Position numbers and translations under genes: made by a program
Source of the DNA: JAPLJQ01 sp037143735
Lineage (GTDB): Bacteria > Desulfobacterota > Syntrophia > Syntrophales > UBA2185
Length of the DNA: 9,140 nt
NCBI GenBank assembly: GCA_037143735.1
Contig: JBAWYD010000086.1
Location: 1 to 9,140, forward strand
Direction of reading: 5' to 3'
Shown: piece by piece, positions 1 through 7,398 of the stretch
Layout of the letters: each line of letters opens with the position of its first letter
Position numbering within the stretch: the first letter of the stretch is position 1
Notes under the pieces: generated by a model
Database searches by the model: none
What the model was told of the DNA's origin: nothing
The model's input: the letters and a program-made list of their open reading frames with translations, nothing else

Positions 1-598
1 GGCCGGGGAAGCGGAACTTGACGAACCACTCGCGGTAGAGGTTCTGCGCCATCTCTTCCAGAATCTTGATCCGCCGTAGGTTGTTCTCAATCAGGTCGTC
101 ATAGGCCGAAAGAATTTTAGCGATTTTCCGCTGCGTGGGAAGAGGAGGAGTAGGAACATGAAAGGACGTCAGAATTTGCGCATTCGCATTCGGCTGGGCG
201 GCGCCGCCCCAATTCGCCTGAATGAATTCCTTGTACACATCTGATTCAACAACATAACCAACGTATCTTGGATCTACCCCGTTAATGAGCTGAAGTCGCA
301 CAAGGTATGATGCGAAAATCGACTCAGGAGCTGCCTTGATATATTTCGCGTACCCCGTGGTGGCTCCGGTTCGCGCGATTACGATGTCGCCTTTTTTTAG
401 AAGGTATTTGCCTTTCTTCTTAGGTTCAATCTCACAATGCGGAACACTTGGCCAGTCAATGGTCTCTGGGACAATATCCGTGATTCGGAGAAACTTTGGT
501 CCTATAGGCTCGTCTGTGGCACTAGCAGTATGGCCATACTGTACATTCTGGCAAATATCGCGGAGTAACCTATTCTCCCAAGTTACGCTCATGCCCAT
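1..598 (-). CDS. hsdS: Type I restriction enzyme specificity subunit HsdS, N-terminal half (3' end outside the window)
   Basis: HsdS recognises the bipartite DNA target of a type I restriction-modification complex and holds the HsdM and HsdR subunits together. About 199 residues are visible, roughly half of the usual 400 or so. Residues 5-150 form the first target recognition domain, with the family motif GDIVIARTGATTG at about 70-82. The conserved central region follows, with PTPPLPTQRKIAKIL at about 149-163 and a helical spacer ending EMAQNLYREWFVKF at about 182-195. The frame is open to base 1, so the second recognition domain and last helix lie outside. The start at 598 shares bases with the hsdM stop (TGATG), and the purine-rich GGAGGGGGAG just upstream, inside hsdM, is a strong ribosome site. 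An alternative ATG at 592 is two codons further in. The recognition domain is about 50% GC, lower than hsdM, as expected for a domain exchanged by recombination. The DNA target cannot be read from the sequence. Confidence 0.93.
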   Translation of the reverse strand, partial: MGMSVTWENRLLRDICQNVQYGHTASATDEPIGPKFLRITDIVPETIDWPSVPHCEIEPKKKGKYLLKKGDIVIARTGATTGYAKYIKAAPESIFASYLVRLQLINGVDPRYVGYVVESDVYKEFIQANWGGAAQPNANAQILTSFHVPTPPLPTQRKIAKILSAYDDLIENNLRRIKILEEMAQNLYREWFVKFRFPG

Positions 599-2184
599 CA
601 CTCCCCCTCCAGCAACTTCGACACATTCTCGGCAATTCGCGCCTCCAGTTCCCTGGCCTCGGCGTTGAGGATTTCCAGTTCTTCGTTCTGTTCCTCCAAC
701 CGTTCCTTGAAGTCAAAGTCATCCTCGGCACGAGCGGCGACGCCCACGTAGCGGCCGGGGTTGAGGCTCCAGCCTTGGGCTTCGATCTCGGCCAGCGTTG
801 CCACCTTGCACAGGCCAGGAATATCCATGTACTTGGCGTTCTTGCCTTCGGCACCGCTCCCGGAGGTAGCGGGCAGAAAACCGTGTTCGGCCATCAGGTC
901 GACGCTGCCGTGCAGGTTTTCGACGGCCTCGCCCCGGTAGAGCCGGGCGATGTTGGCCAGGAACTCGATCTGCGCCGGGGTCCAGTCGCGATGGGCGCGG
1001 TCGATTTGGCGGTAGAGGTGACGGGCGTCGATGAAAAGCACCTGGTCGGCGCGGGCGGTCTGGCGCTTGCCCCGGTCGAAGAACCAGAGGGTGCAAGGCA
1101 GAGTCACGGTGTAGAAGAAGTTGGAGCCGACGGCCACCATCACATCCGCGGCGCGGGCTTCGATAATCTGCTTGCGGATGTCCAGTTCCGAGCCGCGGGC
1201 ATCGGAAGCGGAGTTGGCCATGACGAACCCGGCGCGACCGGTGTCGTTCAGGGCGCTGTAGAAAAGCTGAATCCATAGGTAGTTGGCGTTGTCGGCGCGG
1301 GGCAGACCGAAGGGAAAACGCGGGTCGTCCTTGAGCCGGTCCTTGTCTACCCGGTCCACGTTGAAGGGCGGATTAGCCATGACGAAATCGAACTTGCCGG
1401 TTGATTTGTGCAGGTCTTCGTAATAGGCGTTGCCCTGGCGGATGTCTCCGGCCAGGCCATGCACGGCGAGGTTCATCTTGCCCAGTTTGACGGTTTCGCC
1501 TACCTTTTCCTGGCCGTAGATGCTCAGTTCGGCGCCGGGGTTCTTTTGGTGTTCCTCGACAAAACGGGCGCTCTGCACGAACATGCCGCAGGAACCGGAG
1601 GCAATGTCAAAAATGCGTCCATGAAAAGGCTGAATGATGCTGACAAGAAGCTTGACGATGGCGGTGGGGGTGAAGAACTCGCCGCCTTTCTGGCCTTCGC
1701 TCATGGCAAAGTGGCCGAGGAAGTATTCGTAAATCTTGCCGAAGGCGTCGCCCTCGATGTCCATGGGGACGGAGTTCATGGTCTTGAGCAGTTCCTTGAG
1801 CAGGGAGTTCTCGAAGCGGTTGTAGGTCTTTGGCAGGACATCTTTGAGGTCGGGATTCTCCGTCTCGATAGTGCGCATAGCATCGTTGATGGCCGCACCG
1901 ATATTGGCCCCCTCGGGTAGTTGGATCAATGTCGAGAAGCGCGAAGCCACGGGCAGATAGAGCACGCCCCGCGCCTGATAATCCGCCGGGCCGATGGTGC
2001 GCCTTCCGCTGCTTGTGCCCGTCAGTTCCTTCGCCGCCGCCTGGAACTTATGGTCGGCATAACGCAGAAAAACCAACCCCAGCACCGGGACGGAATATTC
2101 AGAGGATTTCAGCTTGGAATTGGCCCGCAGCTCATCCGCCGCAGCCCACAGACGGGATTCAATGTTGTTGCCATTATGATTCAT
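598..2184 (-). CDS. hsdM: Type I restriction-modification DNA methyltransferase subunit HsdM
   Basis: HsdM transfers a methyl group from S-adenosylmethionine to N6 of adenine in the target chosen by HsdS, protecting host DNA. The 528 residues are a normal length. Residues 7-160 form the N-terminal helical domain. GGEFFTPTAIVKLL (168-181) leads into the catalytic Rossmann domain. Motif I is at 193-200 (DIASGSCG) and the catalytic motif IV NPPF is at 271-274. The stretch NANYLWIQLFYSALN (298-312) is typical of the family. The C-terminus (about 485-526) is a predicted coiled helix rich in E and L that should contact HsdS. Motif I usually reads like DPACGSGG, and here the second conserved glycine is cysteine (C199). 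The start at 2184 has a GGGAG ribosome site five bases upstream. The gene overlaps hsdS at its stop, so the two are one translationally coupled operon; hsdR is not in view. Family assignment is near certain, activity less so. Confidence 0.96.
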   Translation of the reverse strand: MNHNGNNIESRLWAAADELRANSKLKSSEYSVPVLGLVFLRYADHKFQAAAKELTGTSSGRRTIGPADYQARGVLYLPVASRFSTLIQLPEGANIGAAINDAMRTIETENPDLKDVLPKTYNRFENSLLKELLKTMNSVPMDIEGDAFGKIYEYFLGHFAMSEGQKGGEFFTPTAIVKLLVSIIQPFHGRIFDIASGSCGMFVQSARFVEEHQKNPGAELSIYGQEKVGETVKLGKMNLAVHGLAGDIRQGNAYYEDLHKSTGKFDFVMANPPFNVDRVDKDRLKDDPRFPFGLPRADNANYLWIQLFYSALNDTGRAGFVMANSASDARGSELDIRKQIIEARAADVMVAVGSNFFYTVTLPCTLWFFDRGKRQTARADQVLFIDARHLYRQIDRAHRDWTPAQIEFLANIARLYRGEAVENLHGSVDLMAEHGFLPATSGSGAEGKNAKYMDIPGLCKVATLAEIEAQGWSLNPGRYVGVAARAEDDFDFKERLEEQNEELEILNAEARELEARIAENVSKLLEGE

Positions 2185-2290
2185 GAATTCTCCCGAGGGT
2201 GTCCTCTATTTTATCCTTGCGTAAGGGTGCCATGTTCATGATGATCTCGCGTAATATCCTGTAAGATAAGCTGTTGCGTTCATTTTATGA
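2185..2290 (-). other. Spacer between the SIR2 gene and hsdM
   Basis: These 106 bases contain the hsdM ribosome site and no convincing sigma-70 promoter. TAAAAT near 2210 is a possible -10 box but has no matching -35. There is no terminator with a U tract behind the SIR2 gene, so read-through into hsdM is possible. One minus-strand frame stays open from about 2284 across the spacer into the first codons of hsdM and includes an ATG-started 21-codon frame (MNMAPLRKDKIEDTLGRIHE and one more residue). It may be chance, a gene remnant or a leader peptide. I do not call it a gene. Confidence 0.4.
2190..2194 (-). promoter_or_regulatory. Ribosome binding site of hsdM
   Basis: On the minus strand GGGAG lies five bases before the ATG at 2184. 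It supports this start and shows that hsdM has its own initiation site rather than depending on coupling to the SIR2 gene, which ends about 100 bases earlier. Confidence 0.7.
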
Positions 2291-5200
2291 TCAGGAACCC
2301 CATCGTTTTCTTAATTCAATCAACCTTTTATCTTTCAAAAGAGATGGATTTGCTTCACCAATCCGCTTAAGTGTATCCCCCGTTCCATAGGGCCATTCAG
2401 GGGTATGGTCAGGCAGGACCGCACATAGAAGCGTCAGAACTTTTTCTGGGAACAGGTCAACAATTTTTGAATCATCGAGTTTGTATATGAAAAAACCATG
2501 CTTATCAACCTTAGATACCAGAGGCAGGATGATGTCGGCAAGGCTTCCGAAAGTGTCGGCATCTGTGAATGCCAGTTCACAAAGGGTAGTAGAAACCCGA
2601 GAGCTCTTTGCCTTCTTATGTCTCGGCCATACTTCCGTAAGGAATGTCGACAAATTTGCCTTGTCTACTTTCTTTCCCGTAAGCCAGTTTTTGGTTTGCC
2701 ATAAGATTTGAACCCGGAAATTGTCATCAGTTTTTAGCATGATATCTCTCATTTCGGCGTTTGTGATAAGACGCTCACCTGTCTTGGGAAGCACGTTCCA
2801 CCAGTTGGCCAAAAGAATACCGGATAAGGCGTTTAGATGACCCTGTTTCTCCATTGTCTTGTCGGAAGTAAGACGTACCATGTAAGGTTTCAGCACTTCG
2901 AACAGTTTAGAAGTGGATCGGGGGTTCCAGAAAAACCCGGACCAGAAAGCCTTTTGATCATCGTCATCGCTATCAAGAAAGGACATCAGGTTCATCCGCG
3001 TCCAACGAGGGTCCCTCACATAGAACCAGCCCAGAGAGTGGGTGAACATGACAAGGGCGTGCCGGTGCAGGTTTCCCTCCAAATTGAGCAATTCCTCAAC
3101 GCGTTTCTTCCAAAACGCCGGCAGGCTTTTCTTCTTGCCCAAATTATCTATCGCCGGATCATTCATCAATGCTTGGGCCAGTTTACCAACCGGTGCATTG
3201 AGGCCCTCCATGGCAAAATCAGGATCGTTCTTCTGCCGTACGATGTTCGAGGGTGCGCTTTGAGGCTTAGATTTAATGACGGCGATTAACCGTTCCCAGA
3301 TCTGCCAGAATCGCTCCATCTGTGTTGCCAAAAGCCCCTTGCTGGCATTTAAAAGCCATTCTGAAACGGGTGAAATGATGCTGCAGATTACATCATCCAA
3401 CATTTTTAAAATATTGCTCCCAATCTGCGCTGAAAAGTCCGAAGGATCATTTTTTCGTGCCTCTGCGTATAGGAATGTCCGCCATGCCCATTCGGGATAA
3501 TCATTGCGGGCAGCGTTGCTGACAAGCGCGGCAAGGGCAAGGTCCGGCCTCTCGGCCGACAATCCGGCAAAGGGGTCATTCTCCCTTAATCTGTCGAAAT
3601 CTGTGCCGCTAAGTTCCTTGGCTTTTTGAAGAATCGTCTCCGGAGGTTCGGTAAGGAGGGCAGAATACTCTGTTTCCCTCTTAATGGAGCCGCCTCGGCC
3701 TTCCAGGGAATCGGCCGCCTTTGCTGCAGATTGTGGCTGCCAATCGGGCGCTTGTTTTCGTAGTTTCTTGCTTTTCTCACTGAGGTCAAAACTGAACCGG
3801 CAGCCATGCTCGGCCAGCCAATGAAGCCGGCTTAATATTGTCCAAGCCCGTCTATTGATGTACTCTTTCTTTTCTTCTGATCCCCATGACGATGGTCCTT
3901 GCAACAATCGCCGTTCAAGGCGTGTTCTTATTGTTGTTGGAAAATCATTCCATCTCTTTTCCAAGACGAGCAACAAATCCCGCTGATGCCGCCGCTCCCA
4001 AAACGACTGCAGGCTCAGCCGCATGAGCACTTCGCCGGATTCCTTTCCGCTGAAAATGCGTGGCTCACCGGCGATCCAGGTCCTTAAAAGGTCAAAAACC
4101 GTCCCTTCATCATCCCACCAGGCCAAGTATTCCTGTTTGGCAACTTGCGGATCTTTTTCGAGGAGTCTTTTAAAGAGATTAACGTAATAAAGTAAGCTAC
4201 TCGATATGCCATGGGTTCTTTCATATGCGTCTCCCTCGACACTTGGGTCCGGTTCAATCGGCGAAAGGTGGTGCAAACCATATCCGCCAATTTCTTGCTC
4301 AAGATAGACCGCATGTTCTAAATTGTTTCGGAATTCGCGGACAGCGGCCGTGAGAAATTTATCGGGAATTTCAGCATCACCATAAGGTGTTGGATATTTT
4401 ACGCTGGCATTGACCATTTCGTTGCACAAAACATCCGTTTTGCCTGTGGGTGGTTTTGGACCGTTCCATCGAGGTCTCTCGTCAATAGTGAGATAAGAAC
4501 GTCTGAGCAATGCCAATTCTTTGATTGCGGCATTTGTCCATCCATCCCGATCAATGGAAGTTTTCAATTGATGCCAATCAAGGTCTTCATCTCTTTGCCG
4601 CGACCTCCACGATTCGAGGATATAACGCCATGCCTTTTTAACTTCGGGGCGACAGGAGTCTTCCTTGGGTTTCTCTAATTGCGATCGGATTAAATCTTGA
4701 AGCGCATGATGTACGCCGGATTGCCCAGCGGCCCACCATGCGGCTGCCGGTTGATGACAAATCTTGCTTATCCATACGATCAAATGCTCCAGGCGCGAAG
4801 GCAATCGGGGCACATTTATTGCCCAATGCCCCCGCAGAGCGGCATAATGATCGTCTTGGAGGCGCTTGAGATCTGACTTGGTGGTCGCAAATGCATCCCA
4901 TACACCGAAGGGAATATCCCTTTTTGCGAAGTGGTCTCGTGGATCAAGTCTGGGTGGCGGTACATCATCGTCCAGTCCGTATGCATCGAAGAAAGGATCA
5001 AAATACTGACGTTCCCTGTCATGTAAATTCAGATGGCCCGGAGTCATATAACGGATAGATGGATCAAAAGCGCACAACCATTCGGCGGGGGGTGGATCAT
5101 CCGCGTTGGAAAACCTCCTTGCCCCTTCAGGTGTGGAAACAATATGAGCGACTTGACCTCTTTCGTGGGGTGCAAGAGCATCAGGATCTCTCTTTGCCAT

Positions 5201-6112
5201 GGCAATGATTTTCCCGAACCACGCATTCGGGTCTTTTGCCCTTTCTGCCCACGCCGCGAAGGTATCCCAAAGGGACTTATGGTTGCCCGCTTCGTCATAT
5301 GCAATGGGATATGCACCTTTTTGCTTCCATTTGGCTTCGGCATCTCCCGCGTTGCCTGCCTGAAAGGCATACACCCCTGCTAAAGATTTTTGATAGCTGT
5401 TCAGCGCCTCCAGCAAGTAATGCACGGGAGGATCATCCGCCGCATACCCGACAAAGACAACAACGTATTGGTCTAATATCGATCTGATAAAAGAAGTCGC
5501 CCATCCTTCCGCGAGATAAGCGCGACCAAAACCCGCACTGGATAGGACAAAGCCATCGCCTTCAGCACTTTGATACATGCTGTCCACATGTCCATGCAGA
5601 TGAATTATTCCCTCAAATTCGTTATCGCGTCGGGGATCCGGCAGGCGAGGAGGGCGGCAACATTTCAATGTTGAATCACAGGCTTCAAAAAGGAGATCAA
5701 AGTTTGTCGTAACAATTCTGACTCGGCCGTCCGGCAATCTTGCCAAATCCAGCATGATTCGGTGTGCAGAAATATCTGGCGCAGTAGCTGGTTTAAGCGC
5801 TTTTGCAACAGCTTGTTCAATATCTCGGACGGAAAAGTCTCGCTCCAGAAGTCCAAATACTCTGTCAGCAGATATGATCCCTGTCGTTCCTGTAATTTTA
5901 TCTAATTCTTCCGCAGCATCAAGGAGTCTTCGTGCAGGATCCTGAGCTGTGACACCTAACGTTTCAATGACATGACGTGTCAATTGGGTAAAGTCGGGTA
6001 GATTGGCACACGCCTGAGATATCCCCGCCCCACAAATAAAAATAACCCTCCCCTCATCTCTTGCGACAAGAAGATCATCAGGTATTGATGGTCCACTGGC
6101 AATGAATCTCAT
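2291..6112 (-). CDS. Large SIR2-domain protein, probable NAD+-depleting antiphage effector (Dsr1-like)
   Basis: This 1273-residue protein carries an N-terminal SIR2 domain (about 1-290) and a long C-terminal part with no enzyme motif that I recognise. The SIR2 signatures are VIFICGAGIS at 23-32 (NAD-binding loop), IVTTNFDLLFE at 133-143 with probable catalytic N137, IIHLHGHVD at 169-177 with probable catalytic H173, and VVVFVGYAADDP at 217-228. In characterised defence sirtuins (DSR1/DSR2, Thoeris ThsA) the same residues hydrolyse NAD+ and stop infected cells growing. The opening MRFIASGPSIPDDLL, the size and the single-protein design most resemble Dsr1, though this comes from memory and not from an alignment. 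Residues 290-1273 look mostly helical and rich in tryptophan and charged residues, fitting a sensor or oligomerisation scaffold; there is no membrane segment, Walker motif or HerA partner. The start at 6112 is fixed by an in-frame TAA two codons upstream but has no clear ribosome site. GC content is visibly lower than in hsdM and ettA. Confidence 0.85.
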   Translation of the reverse strand: MRFIASGPSIPDDLLVARDEGRVIFICGAGISQACANLPDFTQLTRHVIETLGVTAQDPARRLLDAAEELDKITGTTGIISADRVFGLLERDFSVRDIEQAVAKALKPATAPDISAHRIMLDLARLPDGRVRIVTTNFDLLFEACDSTLKCCRPPRLPDPRRDNEFEGIIHLHGHVDSMYQSAEGDGFVLSSAGFGRAYLAEGWATSFIRSILDQYVVVFVGYAADDPPVHYLLEALNSYQKSLAGVYAFQAGNAGDAEAKWKQKGAYPIAYDEAGNHKSLWDTFAAWAERAKDPNAWFGKIIAMAKRDPDALAPHERGQVAHIVSTPEGARRFSNADDPPPAEWLCAFDPSIRYMTPGHLNLHDRERQYFDPFFDAYGLDDDVPPPRLDPRDHFAKRDIPFGVWDAFATTKSDLKRLQDDHYAALRGHWAINVPRLPSRLEHLIVWISKICHQPAAAWWAAGQSGVHHALQDLIRSQLEKPKEDSCRPEVKKAWRYILESWRSRQRDEDLDWHQLKTSIDRDGWTNAAIKELALLRRSYLTIDERPRWNGPKPPTGKTDVLCNEMVNASVKYPTPYGDAEIPDKFLTAAVREFRNNLEHAVYLEQEIGGYGLHHLSPIEPDPSVEGDAYERTHGISSSLLYYVNLFKRLLEKDPQVAKQEYLAWWDDEGTVFDLLRTWIAGEPRIFSGKESGEVLMRLSLQSFWERRHQRDLLLVLEKRWNDFPTTIRTRLERRLLQGPSSWGSEEKKEYINRRAWTILSRLHWLAEHGCRFSFDLSEKSKKLRKQAPDWQPQSAAKAADSLEGRGGSIKRETEYSALLTEPPETILQKAKELSGTDFDRLRENDPFAGLSAERPDLALAALVSNAARNDYPEWAWRTFLYAEARKNDPSDFSAQIGSNILKMLDDVICSIISPVSEWLLNASKGLLATQMERFWQIWERLIAVIKSKPQSAPSNIVRQKNDPDFAMEGLNAPVGKLAQALMNDPAIDNLGKKKSLPAFWKKRVEELLNLEGNLHRHALVMFTHSLGWFYVRDPRWTRMNLMSFLDSDDDDQKAFWSGFFWNPRSTSKLFEVLKPYMVRLTSDKTMEKQGHLNALSGILLANWWNVLPKTGERLITNAEMRDIMLKTDDNFRVQILWQTKNWLTGKKVDKANLSTFLTEVWPRHKKAKSSRVSTTLCELAFTDADTFGSLADIILPLVSKVDKHGFFIYKLDDSKIVDLFPEKVLTLLCAVLPDHTPEWPYGTGDTLKRIGEANPSLLKDKRLIELRKRWGS

Positions 6113-6175
6113 TTTTTACAGGCCCACATTTTTTAAAAAGATCTGAGTTTTTCTACGAGTCCATCGAGAATATCC
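6113..6175 (-). other. Spacer with an out-of-frame coding-like tail after the nucleotidyltransferase
   Basis: The 63 bases between the nucleotidyltransferase stop and the SIR2 start contain no recognisable promoter or terminator. On the minus strand, one frame off from the upstream gene, bases about 6190 to 6133 read PGFEDILDGLVEKLRSF and then TAA. This looks like a natural amphipathic protein C-terminus rather than random sequence. Removing one G from the CCGGG run near 6184-6188 would join it to the gene upstream (SGFEDILDGLVEKLRSF). No Shine-Dalgarno sequence precedes the SIR2 ATG; the bases there are CCTGTAAAAA. Confidence 0.4.
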
Positions 6176-6883
6176 TCAAATCCCGGATTCCCCTATTTCC
6201 CCCAATCTCCTGATGAGCTGTGGCAAGCGTGACTGGCTGGCACGATCAGGCGAAAGATGGCCGGGAATCGACTCGCGGAAGTCAGCGTTTGCCAAGAAAG
6301 CCCTAAAGGTTCGCGATAGGAAATCCTTCAGATCATCCGATGAGCTTTTGATTTCAGAGACGATTTCCGGTCGGCCATCCAGGATCGTGATGATGTCTTC
6401 CATGTCGTGACTGGCCAGGTAATCACCACCGCCACGACCGTTGAAGGCGTCAATCTTGGTTGCCAGGAAATAGGGCGGCGAGACAATCTTTATGGCCAGG
6501 TCGTCTTCCAATTGAAGCTGATCCGCGTTCTTGATGGCGGGCAGATACCAGCGGTTGGAGAACCCCAGGATATCTTCCTGAGTCGGCATGATATCAACCT
6601 TGACCTGATCAACCAGCCAGCGGCAGACAGGGGCATTTTCGCTCATGTCCTGTTTGAAACCCCTGAGCCTGAGTTCTTCCTCAAGCCGGTAATAGGCCAT
6701 CCGCGAGGCAACCTCGACAATGACATCCACATCCTGCGTGGCCCGGACTTCCGGCATGGCGGGATCCGTAATGAACAATCCTGTGGCGCACCCCCCGACA
6801 AAAACGACCTTGTCCCTCAGATCGCCGAGACGCTTGGCCACAGCGATGATCATCCGAATGTTGATGTCTCTGGTATGAATCAT
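6176..6883 (-). CDS. Nucleotidyltransferase-fold protein (AbiEii-like superfamily)
   Basis: A 235-residue protein of the polymerase-beta-like nucleotidyltransferase fold. The core is VVFVGGCATGLFITDP (26-41) with the paired glycines G30-G31, then RATQDVDVIVEV (47-58) with the metal-binding pair D51 and D53. A third acidic residue is probably D97 in VKVDIMP. A later lysine/acidic segment (ATKIDAFNGRGGGDY, 141-155, then HDMED, 159-163) matches the layout of AbiEii-type proteins. Family members transfer nucleotides to RNA or protein, and several are toxins of type IV-like modules; the substrate here is unknown. Its ATG overlaps the stop of the upstream winged-helix gene (ATGA), so the two are coupled. 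It is shorter than typical AbiEii (about 300 residues) and its partner is not a classic AbiEi, so I do not name it abiEii. The C-terminus may be cut short by a frameshift (see the spacer entry). Confidence 0.78.
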   Translation of the reverse strand: MIHTRDINIRMIIAVAKRLGDLRDKVVFVGGCATGLFITDPAMPEVRATQDVDVIVEVASRMAYYRLEEELRLRGFKQDMSENAPVCRWLVDQVKVDIMPTQEDILGFSNRWYLPAIKNADQLQLEDDLAIKIVSPPYFLATKIDAFNGRGGGDYLASHDMEDIITILDGRPEIVSEIKSSSDDLKDFLSRTFRAFLANADFRESIPGHLSPDRASQSRLPQLIRRLGEIGESGI

Positions 6884-7392
6884 CCTGATCCCAATCGCAC
6901 CTTGAGTTCCTTGATGGCGATTCCTCTTTCGCGGGCTCTCCCGTCTCGGATGGCGTCAACGATAGCCAGCAATTCATAGAGCATTTTGTCTATCAATGCG
7001 GCTTTCGGGACGGTCTTGTACAGGGGCGAGAATTCATATCCGCGGGTGTCGCCTTCCGGATCCGGCCATACGGGGGGTGGTTCGTTCGGCTGGGAAATGG
7101 TTCCCTTGAGCGGCGGCGCCGCATATCCCGTGGGGACGCCCCGGGTCAACCCGCCGTGGTCCGGCGGGAACGCATACTTGACGCCATGAATGAGAAATTC
7201 TTCCAATGACTTTTTCAGGGGATGTCCGCTTTGCGAATTCATCAGACGAGCAGCCACGGCGCGCTTGATACCGGCATGGACCTCGGAGGCGCTCATGAAC
7301 AGCTCTCCGGCCACGGATGCATAAGACCACTGGCGATCACCCAATGCGACGAGCTTTAAAAGGATATAGATGTCCTGGGGTTTAAGATTCAT
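6880..7392 (-). CDS. Small winged-helix DNA-binding protein, partner of the nucleotidyltransferase
   Basis: A 170-residue protein with an N-terminal winged helix-turn-helix. MNLKPQDIYILLKLVAL (1-17) forms the first helix; WSYASVAGELFMSASEVHAG (22-41) and IKRAVAARLM (42-51) are the HTH and following helix, of MarR-like style. A conserved-looking glycine/proline-rich block follows (KYAFPPDHGGLTRGVPTGYA, 72-91), and then a helical tail (about 126-166). I recognise this as a recurring family found beside nucleotidyltransferases but know no established function; repressor or antitoxin of the pair is an inference. The start at 7392 is preferred because the conserved HTH begins there and a promoter lies just before it. 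A frame-open ATG at 7494 would add 34 residues but would run through that promoter and into the hairpin at 7468-7499. There is no Shine-Dalgarno sequence before 7392, consistent with a nearly leaderless message. The gene ends in a four-base overlap with the next. Confidence 0.75.
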   Translation of the reverse strand: MNLKPQDIYILLKLVALGDRQWSYASVAGELFMSASEVHAGIKRAVAARLMNSQSGHPLKKSLEEFLIHGVKYAFPPDHGGLTRGVPTGYAAPPLKGTISQPNEPPPVWPDPEGDTRGYEFSPLYKTVPKAALIDKMLYELLAIVDAIRDGRARERGIAIKELKVRLGSG

Positions 7393-7398
7393 GGCCGT

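Noticed and set aside
775..1278. Plus-strand open frame of 167 codons
   Set aside because: It is antisense to the well-conserved HsdM C-terminal half and lacks any domain.
1408..1920. Plus-strand open frame of 170 codons inside hsdM
   Set aside because: It is exactly antisense to the conserved HsdM catalytic domain and has no recognisable motif; GC-rich genes commonly produce such shadows.
2215..2230. Small CCTT-GCGT-AAGG hairpin in the spacer before hsdM
   Set aside because: The stem is only four to six pairs with a wobble or mismatch, too weak to support a regulatory call.
6126..6155. A/T-rich inverted repeat (AAAAA...TTTTT) before the SIR2 gene as a terminator
   Set aside because: The arms are only A and T, and the loop lacks a GC stem, so it would not form a stable terminator.
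6176..7392. A standard AbiE (abiEi/abiEii) type IV toxin-antitoxin pair
   Set aside because: The nucleotidyltransferase core is similar in layout, but it is shorter and the partner does not look like AbiEi, so the name would overreach.
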